The notes: generated by a model from the letters alone, not told the origin. A stretch of DNA of 64,000 nt from Lunularia cruciata (GCA_948567375.1 OX419761.1:51834501-51898500); one strand, 5' to 3'. Shown: positions 10,953 through 22,370, counted from the first letter of the stretch. A program made the numbers and translations.

Positions 10953-12844
10953 TGTGGTACCCACATTTTTCATTTTGGACGAGTTTAGAAGAAGAAATGC
11001 CTTGCTGAAACCAAATTGAAACCAAATAGAGAATAAATGAGTGCAAACTTGTGTTTCGATCAGACCCGAGGAAGTCAATTTCGTGTAAGAGGAAGAAGGG
11101 CTTGGTTTGGATCAGACCCGAAGAAGCTTACTTTGTGTCAGAGGAGGGAAAAACTCGGATCAGACGTTAAGAAGGGCAAACCCGAAGGAGAAATAGAAGT
11201 TGCAGGTTAGGATTCTTGCGGGGGCCATATCTCAATGACCACAAGTCCAAATCAAGCATGTTATATCTCGTTGGAAGAGTCTTGTTCAGGGCTTTCCATT
11301 GCCTTCAAAATTGCAAAGTTGGGAGGTTTGTAGAAGAAGTTACAAGCATTTAAAGTTTTGGGAATAGATGTACTTTGGGTCAATATGACTTTGGATTTTG
11401 TACTTCGAACTTTGGGTTTACATGACTTTGGGTCTAAAGACTTTGCCTCAAGATGAAGATGACTAAATCAGAGGTAGCCGGACCTCGGAGTGCAGTGAAG
11501 GTGACTTGGGGAGTTTTGCCAGAGGGATCAGAGGAAGTTAAAGTAGAGAAAGAAGATAGTTAGGATACCCATGACTTCAATTTCAGTTCTAATTGAAGAT
11601 GGAACATGAATTGAAGGAGAAGTAGCAGTAGTGAATAAACTCGAAATGCAGGATCAGACATTAAGTGTCTTTGGGTTAGTAACATGAGTGATTAGGGGAA
11701 AGTGGGGTACAAATTGAATGTGTAGATAGTGTATTCATGCTTTCAATTACAATTCTTGATGATGACACAATAGAATTAGTAAAGGAAATTGATAGTAGTT
11801 AAACCCGAGGTAAGAGAGATAGGAGTGCAGGTGTCTTTGGATTTGACATTTGACACTTTAGAGAAGAGTGGGTTGGGAGATAGAGATTTAGAAGGCTTAA
11901 CTATGATAGGAATTTCATATCAGGAAAGAGAAATGTTAGAATTAGTGGAAGAATTAGGAGTTGTGAAACCCGAGGAAAAAATAGTAGGAAGTTAGATTAC
12001 TTCGGGTTTGGGTTTGAAAGCCAAAGAAGAAATAGACATCGGATCTGAGTAGTAACCGATTTGAGATTTGAAGGGGCAGATACGAAGAGGTGCATTGTCA
12101 TTTCGGATCTGCAAGTTAGAACAGTTGTTGGAGAAACGGTATAGTTGTTAGAACTGTCGATTTGTTCACTACTTAAGAGTGGGATTCGCAGAGAAATGTT
12201 GTTCAGTGCTCATAATTTCTGAGAATAGATAAAGCGAAGTGCTGTGAAGCAGTGCTCGTCGCTTGAGCTTGATTCCGTGTATCAACTTCATAATTGTGTT
12301 TGTGAGTGTGTGGAGAAATTTGAAGTGCAAGTCAGTGTGCTTGTTGGATGTTGGATTCCACAACCTTGATCTTCATTGTGTGTTTGATCCTGAGTGAAGT
12401 GCAATCGAAGCAATGCCTTGACAGATCTGAGAGGAATTGTAGTGTTGGTAGTATTCTGCATTTGTGAGTGCAGTGCAAAGTTGATGTGAAGCAATTTTGA
12501 TCGAGGAAGTTGTGCCTTCAGTGGAGGGGTAGAACACAATTCTGAGGCGGAGTCGTTTTGCAGTGAACTGCCATTTTTGGGAGAGCCTGAATCATCACAA
12601 TCAAGATTGTTTGGAAAGATTTGAAGGATTTGTGATTAAGGAGTGTGAATTCGTGACAAGACTGCGAGTCAGTTCTTGTTACTCTCCTCTGGGTGTGGTT
12701 TCTACCTGAGAGACTAAAGAAGAACTCAAGAAGAATTGAAATTGTTACTTTGCTTTGTATTTGGACATTTCTGACTTGTATCTCTACGGGAGCGAACTTT
12801 ACTTACTCGATTACTGCAAAAGTGATATTTGCCGGGTTGTCACA
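10953..12844 (+). mobile_element. Solo LTR of family E, short class (copy C), inserted in E
   Basis: Starts TGTGGTACCCACATTTTT and ends GCCGGGTTGTCACA, with a perfect CACGC duplication (10948-10952, 12845-12849). It is 1892 bp, half the long class. The terminal bases, the ORF tail region and the last ~800 bp match the long class; the first ~800 bp differ and match the short copy at 16325-18226 instead. The TATA box is degraded (about 12170). Confidence 0.93.
11453..12051 (+). pseudogene. Short-class U3 ORF of family E, copy C
   Basis: A small sense frame in the short LTR. It opens with MKMTKSEVAGPRSAVKVTWG (ATG at 11453), is shifted several times, then passes MLSITILDDDTIELVKE and joins the tail shared with the long class (open 11789-11995, with DLTFDTLEKSGLGDRDLEG and VVKPEEKIVGS), ending near EIDIGSE at about 12050. 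The minus-strand copy in 16325-18226 has the same order, so the frame is a property of the short class. Function unknown. Confidence 0.6.
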
Positions 12845-12849
12845 CACGC

Positions 12850-13030
12850 TCAGCCGGGGTCTGTACATACTTTACAAGCAGCTTTGGGTTTGGTGGGTGA
12901 GGGCATTGGTTGCTTGTATGACTCAATCCTTTGCAATTTCCGCATAGTGGAACGTACCCAATTTTCCTTCTTGGCTCCAAACAGTTTGGAGACCAATGTC
13001 CCATTGAGCCACAATTATAACATGCCCCGG
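12850..13030 (-). pseudogene. Element E gag zinc knuckles
   Basis: Two zinc-knuckle-like motifs on the minus strand: CYNCGSMGHWSPNC (canonical CX2CX4HX4C) and CGNCKGLSHTSNQC. The open frame 12840-13070 begins with residues from the flanking LTR of D, so its ATG is not native. After removal of D the upstream sequence joins from 45032 as ...NVPP-GACYNCG, restoring gag. Nucleic-acid-binding role by family knowledge. Confidence 0.88.
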
Positions 13031-15140
13031 TGTTGTCAGGAAAATAATCTTCACATAGTATTGGTGCCATTTGGTGTGAGTTTTCATGTTAGTGAACTCA
13101 AGGGTTTATATTATGGTGAAACCGGTAGTTGCTTTGTGTTCTTATAAGCTCAAGGATTTTCTCTTGTGTTAAGGAAGGGAGGAAATTGAGTGGTGGATTT
13201 TTTTAATGTTACATAAGCTCAAGGTATCTGGCTTGTCACTTAACCGTTGGAGTATTTCTATGTTATAGGGGGTCTCAAGAATTTTGGGGAAGAGCAAAAG
13301 AAGTGAGTAGGAAATTTCAAGAAGAGGGTTCTTTTGGGAAATAACAGAGGAGTTTTTTGAAGGAGAAGTTTTCAAGAGTTTTCAAGAGAAATAGAGTGCA
13401 GACAGTAGGGCTTTTGGGAAATGACAGAGGAGTTTCAAAGGAGAAGTTTGCAGGATTTTTGAGAGAAACAGAGTGCTGACAGTGGGGTTTTGGGAAGTGA
13501 CAAAGAGGGTTTTTCAAAGCAGCAATGTTTTCCAGGAGTTGATGAGTGGACAGAGGGAGTTTTCAAGAGAATCAGAGGGCTGAAAATGGGATTTTGGGAA
13601 GTAACAAACAGTTCTTTTTTGAAGCAGAAATATTTTCCAGGAGTTGATGGGTGGACAGAAGGAGTTTCGGGAGAAACAAAGGGCTGAGAGAGGATTTTGG
13701 TGATAGGACAGAGATGCTTTGAGAAAAGTATTGTGGTGACAAGACAGGGATGATTTGAAGAAGAAGGGTTTGATGGATAAAGAGAGGGAATTATCAAAGG
13801 GTCTGCAGGGAATTCTTCAAAGGGATTAAGCAGATCAGAGCAATGTATAGGGCGTTGAGAAGGGGCTTGGCCTGAAGAGATAATACATTCAAGGGAGGAG
13901 GATGTGGCTTGCAATAGGATGAAAAGGGTCAGGGAGAATTCTTGGCAAAGGGTTGAGAGGTCTGGCCTGAGCATGAGTAAGATAGAGCGAGGTGATAGGA
14001 GAACCATCAAAGGACAGTGTCTGGCCTGAATAGGAGTTTGGACATGAAAAGGAAGATAAAGGATATTTTCCCGAAGGAGAAGAGGCATGCTTGGACAGAG
14101 GGGAAGGAAACTAAAAGTGAGAACTAAAGAGTGTGTGTTTTAGAGAAGGATCTCGAGAGAAGTTATGCCTTGCTAGAGATCTGAAGGTTGTGAAGAACGA
14201 GTAGGAGATTTAGGGATTGCCAGGATTTTGAGAGAAGAGCAAAGCTGGAAAGTAGGAGTTGAAGGAATAGAGAATTTCCCATGTGGAGTTTTTGAGACAA
14301 GAATGTGAGAGCTTTCAAGAAGGGCAGGAAGTGACTTGTTTTCAAGAAAGGTGTGAGCAGTTTTTTTTTAGGAGATTGACATAATGAGGAGTTTGGGGAA
14401 ATGCCAAAGAAGGAAGTGACAGAGAAGGAAGTGATTAGTTTCGGGACAAGAATAAGAGAGAAGTGGAATGAGAACCTGTTGACCAGAGAACAGACTTGGA
14501 GAAAATCTCAGACGGAGCCACAACAGAACGGAGGGCTAAAAATTGTAAGAGTTAGGATGTAAAACTTGCTTAGTTCTCCTCCTTTGTGTACATGCTTTGT
14601 TGTTGAAGATTTTAGTCGGTCATTGTATTGTTTGAAGCTGCTTAGGTTCCCCTCAAAAATTTATAACTGCAAGGCTTGGGATTACAATAAATATATACTT
14701 CCTTGATGAATGTGAATCTTTAGTCCGTGAATAGTATAAATGAGAGGACTCCAGTCTTGGAGCTCTCAGTCTTAGTCGAGCCACATTTCCAAGACCTGTC
14801 ACTGACCTGATCATGATTATCTGAACCTGGCCATAGTTTGTGATTTGTTAGAGGAATTACATCACAGCCATTGAACACAACTTAACATGGACAGAACTTT
14901 AACATTGGCAATGAAGCTTGAAGAATACGATTGCGCCAAAGCCAATCCAAGAAGCCATTAACCATGAGCCTACATTTAGAAAGATCAGTAGCAAGCTGCT
15001 CTAGCAAGAAGGACTGCCAGCCAGGCAAGTAAAGAGAGCGTCTGATTACAAAGGGCTTTGAACAGTTGACAAGCCTAGCAGTCTGAGCGCAAGCAGCCAT
15101 GTGCCTGATGCATTCCCGAGACCAACCGATCCCCACAACA
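13031..15140 (+). repeat. Element D 5' LTR
   Basis: 2110 bp from TGTTGTCAGG to CCCCACAACA. It contains about 2 units of the ~80-bp minisatellite (13320-13500) that is expanded in the 3' LTR, and a TATA box. No convincing sense ORF; the minus-strand open stretches here are by-products of the purine-rich repeat. Confidence 0.9.
14735..14740 (+). promoter_or_regulatory. Element D LTR TATA box
   Basis: TATAAA in agtataaatgagagg, 1704 bases into the 5' LTR. The 3' LTR equivalent near 44620 reads agtatatatgagagg. Position suits an LTR promoter with about 400 bp of R/U5 after it. Confidence 0.55.
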
Positions 15141-15144
15141 TAAG

Positions 15145-15162
15145 TGGCAACCATGCTGGGGA
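15145..15162 (+). promoter_or_regulatory. Element D primer-binding site
   Basis: TGGCAACCATGCTGGGGA begins 4 bases after the end of the 5' LTR. A TGG start at this spot is the usual PBS form. It is not the common plant iMet or Asp site, and I could not assign the primer tRNA. Confidence 0.6.
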
Positions 15163-15271
15163 ATCTTGAGGCTTGTGCTTAGACATTAGGACCAGTGGAG
15201 TTGGGGAAGGGGACAAGGGCAAATTGGACTAATCTAAGTGGACAGCATTTAGCTGTGCTGCGGTAGAGATG

Positions 15272-16324
15272 GGCTCAAAGGCTTCATCTGCAGCTATGAC
15301 AAGGGAACATGAGATCTCATTGATTGTAATGGCAACCATGAGAGCCATGAAGGATTAGGACGAGGAAAGAGACAGGGTGAAAGTGTAGTCTTCACAAGTC
15401 ACAAAGTGTCTACGTGTTGTGGTAGATCAGCTAGGGGAATTTGATGGTAAGGACGTGACCAAGTACTTGAAGGTCTACTAGAGAGAGGTAAAGCTTCATG
15501 ATTTGGATGAGAACGTTGCCATTGTTAGGTTTCCTCTGTTTGCTGAGCTTGAAATCAGGAGGGTGGTTGAGGGCTTGGTGAGAGGGGCAAAGATATGGGA
15601 GGAGTTCTCCCAAGAATTCTTGCTGTAGGATGCGGATCGAGTCACCCAAGCCATGTTCTTAGATTGGGTGAATGATAGGAGTAAAAACTTGGGGCCTCAA
15701 GATCTCCTAAGGGAGTTTAATAAGAGGCTGGGACATCTGTCAGCATGTGAAGCTGAGGCCATTAAACTATAGAGGTCTAACTACTTTCTGAGAGCTACAA
15801 ATAGTCACTTACGGGATGAGTTGGAATACGCACTTGATCTGCTCCAACCTGATCGGTTGGGAGCGGTAGAGTGGGGAAAGATTGAGGAGGCGGTTGTCTG
15901 GGTGAGCCGCAAGCGGAGGCAGAGAGAGCTGGATGAAGAAGCAATAGCCAAAGCGCCTATTTGGAGTAACGTGGTTGGGTTCGGGAGAGGGAAGGAGGGA
16001 CAACGAGTGAGTGAGATGCCCAAAGAAGGAGTAGAGGATGAGATCTCACGACTGATGGAGGGATTGAAGATTCTGACCACCAAGGTCGACCAGTTATTGA
16101 GTGGGAGTAGCACTGCAAGGACAGATGGAGAGAGGAGGCAACCCTATGGGTGCATGTGGTGTGACAGTAAGAGTCATGCCAAAAGAGATTGCCAAGAGCT
16201 ATCAGAAGTAGTACGCAAACAATGGGTGAAGTTTGTTGGAGAACCCGGGATGAAGAAGATAGCCTTCTACGATACTATGGAGCCAATACCACTGAACAAT
16301 AACAGGAGAGGGATGAAAGCTTTG
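15272..16324 (+). pseudogene. Element D gag (first part)
   Basis: The frame begins MGSKASSAAMTREHEI and includes capsid-like wording FDGKDVTKYLKVY, NVAIVRFPLFAELEIRRVV and VTQAMFLDWVNDRSK. It is followed by an open stretch (15821-16320) with basic residues and a CX2CX4HX4C knuckle, CMWCDSKSHAKRDC. Stops at about 15358 and 15480 and elsewhere make it a pseudogene. It is interrupted at 16324 by a solo LTR and resumes at 18232. Assigned as gag by its position after the PBS, the capsid-like region and the knuckle. Confidence 0.75.
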
Positions 16325-18226
16325 TGTGACAACCCGGCAAATATCACTTTTGCGGCAATCGGGTCAGTAAAGTTTGTTCTCGCAAAGATACTATCCAGAA
16401 TTGGTCAAATACAAAGTCAAAAGTCACAATGGCGGTTCTTCTTGATGGCTTCTTTAATCTCTCAGGTAGAAACTACACCCAGAAGAGAGTAACAAGCTCA
16501 CAATCTTGACAACTTGTCACGAATACACACACATAATCACAACATAGTAAATTCTGTCCAAACAACTCTTGATTGTGATGATTGAGATTCTCCCAAAGAT
16601 GGCACTTCACTGCAAAGATTGATTTTGCCTCAGAATTGTGTTCCACCCCTCCATTGAAGGCACAACTTCTTCAATCAAAATTGCTTCACATCAACTTCGT
16701 GCTGCACTCACCAATGCAGAATACTAGCAACGCTATAATTCCTCTCAGACTTGTCAAGGCATTGCTTCGATGCACTTCACTCAGGATCAAACACACAGAA
16801 TGAAGATCAAGGCTGCAGATTCCAACATCCACAATCACACTGACTTGCTCTTTGGAATTCTCCACACACTCACAAACACAAACACAAAATCAACAATCAG
16901 AATTAAGCTTAAGCAACGAGTACTGAGAGAAACACTTCGCTTTATCTATTATAGATAAAGCAAAGCATTATCTATAATAGATAACACTTCGCTTCAGAAA
17001 TATGAATACTGAATACATTGTACTGCGAATGCTCCACTTAAATACTGAAGCAAATGGCAGATTTGCCTATCTAGGACCGCTTCCTAACATCTCTTCCTAC
17101 CTATAGATCCCAAGGGACAATCTATCTCTTCATATCTGACTCTTCCTATCTCAAAATCGACTTTTATTTTGATCCGAGGTCTACCTCATCATCGGCTTCC
17201 AAACCCTATGATCTTCCTACTATTTCTCCTTCTTCGGGTATTGCTATTTCTGCCAAGTCCTTCACTACTTCTACTACTTCTACACTACAATCTACAATTG
17301 AGCCCACGGGTAACCCATCTACATCCTTATCTCCTAACCCACTCTTCTCTAATGTGTCAAATAATAAGTCCGATGACACTTGTACTCCTACTTCTGCAAC
17401 ATCGGGTCTAATTACAATCAATTCCTTTGCTAATTCTATTATATCCTCATCAAAAATTGTAATTGAAAGCATAGGTACACTATCTACGCCTTCAATTTAG
17501 AACCCACTTTCCACTAATCACTCATGTTATTGACCCGAAGACACTTACAATCTGATCTTGCACTTCGGGTTTATTCATTGCTACTACTTCTCCTTCAATT
17601 CTTGTTCCATCTTCAATCTGAACTGAAATTGATGTCATGGGTATCCTAGCTATCTATTCTTTCTCCTTTCTAATTCTCTCTAATGCCTATGGCAAGATTC
17701 CCGAAGTCACCTTTGTTGCACTCCGAGGTCCGACTATCTCAGATACAGTCATCTTCGTCTTGAGTCAAAGAAGCTTCTAATCCAAAGTGGTGTAAACCTG
17801 AAGTCCAAAGACCAAAGTCTGAAGACCAAAGTCTCAAGTCCGAAGTCCAAAGACGCCAACCCGAAGACACTAAACTACTTTATATAGTTATTCCCAAAAC
17901 TTCAAATACTTGTAACTTCTTCTACAGTCCTCCAAACTTTACGATTTTGGTGGCAACGGAAAGCCCTAAACGAGACGCTTCCAACAAGATATAGCACGCT
18001 TGATTTACACTTGAGAACATTGAAATATAGTTCCCGCAAGAACCTCGACCTGTAACTTCCATTCCTCTTTCGGGTTTGCACTCTTTCAATCCTGGCTGAG
18101 TCCGTCTTCATCGGACTTCTTTGGGCTTGATCAAAATACAAATTTCCTCTCATTTCTTCTCCATTTGGTTTCAATAAGGCACTTCTTCTTCAAAACTCAT
18201 CCAAAATGAAAAATGTGGGTACCACA
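16325..18226 (-). mobile_element. Solo LTR of family E, short class (copy F), inserted in D
   Basis: On the minus strand it starts TGTGGTACCCACATTTTT (at 18226) and ends GCCGGGTTGTCACA (at 16325). Perfect CTTTG duplication (16320-16324, 18227-18231). 1902 bp; the same structure as copy C. Removal rejoins the gag of D. A patch at 17790-17870 is rich in short CCAAAGTC-like direct repeats. Confidence 0.94.
17190..17752 (-). pseudogene. Short-class U3 ORF of family E, copy F
   Basis: Minus-strand frame from ATG at 17752 (MTVSEIVGPRSATKVTSG), through MTSISVQIEDGTRIEGEVV and a stop near 17530, then MLSITIFDEDIIELAKE and the shared tail (open 17206-17472, with VGVQVSSDLLFDTLEKSG and EIAIPEEGEIVGRS). 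This is the better-preserved of the two short-class frames, close to 190 codons in total. The first segment (GPRSA) is absent from the long-class ORF; the tail is common to both. No known domain recognised. Confidence 0.62.
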
Positions 18227-18231
18227 CTTTG

Positions 18232-19358
18232 CTGGAAAGACACATGGGAAAACGTGAAGTAAGTAAGGAAGTCACTGCATTTGAGCCTAGTGAGTATAGT
18301 GCAATGAGTGAAGTGAAGCAACGTGCAGACCTAGGAGAAGTTGAGAAGAAGAGACTAGCACAACAGGTCCGGAGGAAATCAGGGTGGGATGTGCCGGTGG
18401 TAATAACTCCCATCACTACGGAAGTTGGTGCCACTTGGGATGCTATGGTGGAAGAGAAACAAAAATCTGATCAACGGGCAGATAGTGAAGGGCAGGCAAA
18501 GGAAAAGCAACAGCGAGTGGAACCGGAGAGGAGGCAAGTTAGAAGGAAACAGGTGCAGTTCAGCGATGCACAAAAGAGAAGGGATCAGAATTTGGGCGTT
18601 GGAGAAGAGTCACAAATGGACACAAAAGGGGCAGCAAACCAAAAGCCGGGAGAGAGATCTCCTAGGAAGGGGCCGGGTTGGCTGTTGAGCTGGGACATAG
18701 AAATGGAACTAGATCTGCAAGAGATTGCCAAAAAGTTCTAGGAGCAAGAGGTGAAGGGTTTCACAAACGAAGAGTTCTTTGGTAGTTTGAGGAAGGATGT
18801 GCAGAACCTTATCCTTGTCAAGGCAAAGAAGAAACGATTCTACAAGGAAGGACTGCACATGTCTTTGCTGTACAAGGACGGGAGTGAGGCTAAAGGAGAG
18901 GTGGGAACTTTTGGCCTTGAGCTTGAACAGGAAAAACTAGAGGATGAGACCCGAGAAACACGTGTCGATGATGCTGCTCTTGAGGATGAGAAGTCTTTTG
19001 TGCCCTTGTCAGAGGAGGTGCAGGACTCCTTTTGGGCGAGAAGTTGCAGCAAGTGCGAGATTGAGATGCAAGGAGTGAAAACACCGGTGAGAGCGCTGAT
19101 TGATTCAAGATCTGAGGTCAACCTCATGTCAAAGGCGGTCTATGATGAAGGGCGCTAGAAGGTGGACCGTGACATCAACTGGAAGGTAAACTCAATGAAT
19201 AGAACCAGAAATGCGTTGTGGAGAGCTTGTCCGGATGTCAAAATCACAATAGGGAATGTGGTAGAGCCTATTAATGTGTTTTTACATGATACCTTGCCCT
19301 ACCCGGTGATCCTAAGGCAGCCCTTCATTACTCAGTTTAGAATGGAGAGCAAAGTTTG
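18232..19358 (+). pseudogene. Element D gag C-terminal linker and protease
   Basis: Open pieces 18229-18741, 18751-19158 and 19162-19359, separated by single stops. The first is Lys/Glu-rich (KRRDQNLGVGEESQMDTKG); the second ends in the protease motif VRALIDSRSEVNLMSKAVY, where the usual D-T/S-G-S reads D-S-R-S (catalytic Gly lost); the third continues VFLHDTLPYPVILRQPFIT, the usual LG-Q-PF/W region. The layout 'ALIDxGSEVNLMS ... INWxVxxxN ... ILxQPFIT' is the style I know from fungal Ty3 proteases. Confidence 0.75.
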
Positions 19359-19486
19359 AATGATAGGACTCACGTGGCAAAGGCTAGAAGTCAGAATGGG
19401 ACCAGAATAGTGCAATTCCCTACTGTGTTGACGGGCAGCAACAAGAATAGGAGAGAGTTAAGAGATCCAGAAAAGCCTACTGGAAG

Positions 19487-21050
19487 GTGGGGTTTCCACT
19501 AGGCGTCTTGTCAGAGAAGGTGGGGGAACAAGGCACCCTATGCTACATTCCACCACGAGAGATTAGTGAGGAAGACTATTTTGATAGGACCTATGTGGGA
19601 ATCCTGAGTGGTAGAATTGTTTGCTTTGCACACGTAGGGAGTACCACGGGAATTTTGCAAAAGAGAATGAAAGGGAAAGAGAGAGTTCTAAAAACAGCAA
19701 GGGAAATGGATGATAGCAAGACTATCATTGGAGTGTCGGGGGATTGGGGAGAAGGTAGGGCAGTCCAGAAGGTGATCAGCGCAATGGAGAAAGGAGAATC
19801 CGTAATTGAAATAGGGAGGGAGCTTCATGAAACACTTTCAAAGTTAGTTCATGAAGTGAGATGTGACACTAAGTACAAAACAGTGGACAAAAAGGTTCAT
19901 CCTATTGCTGTCCCATTGCCATTGGATGCTTCTGATTTGATGCGTAGGACTAGAGAGGAACCGAGACTGAGACAAGAAAAGGATATTGGTCATTTGTTTA
20001 CTGAAGAGACCTTGGATGAGCTTACAGTTGGAAGGGATGGTTTGCTCACAGAAGTTGAGCGCCGTGCATTTAAGGAAATGATTGGGAAGTGCGGGAAGGC
20101 TTTTGCTTTCAATATCGAGGAGATTGGGTGTGTGAAACCGCAGGAAATCACACCAATGATAATTTTCACGGTTTTGCATGTACCGTGGGATCTGAGACCA
20201 ATAGCAATGCCAAAGGCGCTTCTGGCCCAGCTGACAGAACTATTGAAGGAGAAATTTCAGGTGAAGATTATAAAACCATCAGAAGCGCCATACTCAAATT
20301 GCTGGTTTACCGTCCGGAAGAAGAACGGTAAGTTGTGGTTCATACAGGATATGCAACCGCCAAATAAGGTAAGAATCCGGAATTCTGGTGTTGGACCGGT
20401 TGTGGATGAGTTTGCTAAGGGGTTTGCAGGGAGGGGACATCTACTCTATAGGCGATTTGTATTCAGGTTATGATCAGTTTCAGCTTGCTGAAGGGAGCCG
20501 GGACATAACCACAATGCAAACACCGTTAGGATTGATGCGTATGTGCACTCTCCTAATGGGGGCTACTAACTTTGTGGTGCATATGCAAAGTGCTATGAAT
20601 CGAATTCTGTAGTCTTTTATCCCTAAGAAGACCCGTCCATTCTTGGATGATATACCTATCAAGGGCTACACAGAGAGAGAAGGATGAAACTTTGATGGAT
20701 GGAGGTATTAGGAGGTTTGTCATAGATCATATTCAAGATGTGGAGGCGATACTAAGAAGGTTGATGGAAGCGGGGTTGACTCTCTCTGGAGAGAAGTTGG
20801 CATTTGGACTTGGAGAAATCCTTGTGGTGGGACACCTGTGTGGCTCGTATGGGAGGAAGCCAAATCCGGAGAAGGTGGACATAATAGGGAAGAACAAGGA
20901 CTGTTCCTCAGTTCAGGAGGTAAGAAGGTTCTTAGGGGCATGTGTTTTCTACCATATATGGATTCCGCACTTTGGTCATGTTGCAGAGCCGCTCTACCAG
21001 CTTTTGAGGAAAAGGATCAAGTTTGTTTGGAGACCAGAACATTTGGTTGC
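19487..21050 (+). pseudogene. Element D reverse transcriptase
   Basis: Open 19487-20473 (328 codons), then frame changes at about 20440 and 20640. Motifs in order: LRPIAMPKALLAQLTELL, APYSNCWFTVRKKNGKLWF, QDMQPPNKVRIRNSG, YSIGDLYSGYDQFQLAEGS (first catalytic Asp), TTMQTPLGLMRMCTLLMGATN, RPFLDDIPI (catalytic LDD) and, after a spacer with ETLMDGGIRRFVIDHI, LTLSGEKLAFG, VVGHLCG, VRRFLGACVFYHIWIPHF. The spacer after the DD motif and the GATN instead of NAPATF set it apart from E, G and H. Interrupted at 21050 by H. Confidence 0.85.
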
Positions 21051-21783
21051 TGTAATACCAAGGGTTAGCCATATGATCTAGATGTGAAATTCGGTTTGGT
21101 AACTTCTAGAATGATGTTATACATGATGGTTAAAATAGATCAGATAGAAGTATCACCAAAAGAGTACTTCTACTAATAGGGCAGAAACCAAAATAGACTT
21201 GAGAACCTTAGAACCAATAGCTAGACATATGATTTAAAGGTGAGAATTGGTTTGGTAACATCTGGAAGGATGTTACACATGATGGACTAAACAGATCAGA
21301 AAGAGGTATCACCAAAAGGGGACTTCTACTAATAGAGTAGGAACCGAAATATGCCTAAAATCTTTGAATGCAATTTTGGAGGCCTAAATGGATGAATTAG
21401 GCCTTGAAAATGTGCATAAACCCCCCAACAGAGGAAAATGGCCTTCCCTCCCCCTGCTTTGTCTCACCGAGAGCTTTCCAATGGTACCTTACTCACATGA
21501 TTCTAAGATTCCTATAGAAAGATTCCCTAAAAGATTCCCTCCGATCAAAGCTTGTTTGACCAACCAGATAGGACCTAGACCAGACATGTCACCCATCCAA
21601 GTAGGTAATCCAAGGGTGGAGCTTGCTGACATATCACCTATCTGTGTCCCTAATCCTATGGTGGAGCTTCCTTGGAGGAGATCCTCTTTGTCTATATAAT
21701 AAAGAGAAGGTGCTCCCTTGGGGCATCAATGTTTGAGTGTGCAATCAGTGTTTTCTCTCTTCTCTTGTCCTCGGAGTATTACA
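21051..21783 (+). repeat. Element H 5' LTR
   Basis: 733 bp, TGTAATACCAAGG to GGAGTATTACA. TATATAA at 21693-21699 about 90 bases before the end is a likely TATA box. Nearly the same sequence is repeated at 38506-39243. Confidence 0.95.
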
Positions 21784-21784
21784 A

Positions 21785-21796
21785 TGGTATCAGAGC
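21785..21796 (+). promoter_or_regulatory. Element H primer-binding site (initiator Met tRNA)
   Basis: TGGTATCAGAGC, one base after the 5' LTR, is the standard plant site complementary to the 3' end of initiator tRNA-Met. Confidence 0.95.
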
Positions 21797-21914
21797 AAGT
21801 GTTCTAGTCCAAGAGAGTGGATCACCCCTCTTGGAATAGCACGAACTACTAAAACTGAGTAATTTGAGGTGGAGAACATAGAGTAATTGTTAGACTTAGG
21901 AAGGGCTTTAGAGA

Positions 21915-22336
21915 GCGGATGGGATGGATGCACCGGGGGGACAATTTCCCACACCTAGCTTTCCATTTTCAAACCCATTCGACATCAAGGTTATGTACAT
22001 CAAACATGAGCAGATAAGGGTATCGCTAGTTTATCACTTTGGTGCGGAATTCATGGACATAGTGATGAACTCACCAAACCCGGTGATTCTACCTATGGTG
22101 ATATATGACAATCTACATTCTATTATGATAATATGGATATGAATGTCCCAAATCCTCTCCCTTTCAACATTCAAGTAGAAATCCGTTATGTAGTGAGGCC
22201 AAAAGTGATGTTTAGAGATTTTGTGGTTAGGAATTTTGGTGAGGAGTATTATCAACGAGTGATAGCTTTTGAGGTCCCAATGCTAGTTCTGATAGTTTGT
22301 GCGCCTTCCAGAGTGATTATATTGACTCTGTATTGA
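21915..22336 (+). pseudogene. Element H leader region, unrecognised
   Basis: Between the PBS and the gag start there is a broken frame with MDAPGGQFPTPSFPFSN, VYHFGAEFMDIVMNSPN and, in another frame, VMFRDFVVRNFGEEYYQRVI. The related element M has the same stretch at about 56802-57220 (VYHFGAEFIDILMSSP, RDFVVFNFGEDYYQQVIA), so it is a conserved part of this family. I do not recognise a domain. It could be an N-terminal extension of gag or a separate small ORF. Confidence 0.5.
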
Positions 22337-22370
22337 AGTAGACGTTAGCAATTGGGTGTTGCAGGAACCA

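Noticed and set aside
12840-13070. Novel small zinc-finger gene of 76 codons
   Set aside because: Its first residues come from the LTR of D and the rest is the gag knuckle of E; the ORF exists only because of the insertion.
13435-14088. Minus-strand ORF of 217 codons in the 5' LTR of D
   Set aside because: It has a Ser/Pro/Leu-rich composition with no motif, overlaps the repeat, and the 3' LTR counterpart is broken differently (43243-43659, 43751-43936).
15145-15162. Assignment of the D primer site to a specific tRNA
   Set aside because: TGGCAACC... does not match the iMet or Asp sites I know; naming a tRNA would be a guess.
17790-17870. Short CCAAAGTC-like direct repeats as a regulatory array
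   Set aside because: Only a few imperfect units, seen clearly in one copy; the related copy near 11390-11450 has a looser form, so no function can be supported.
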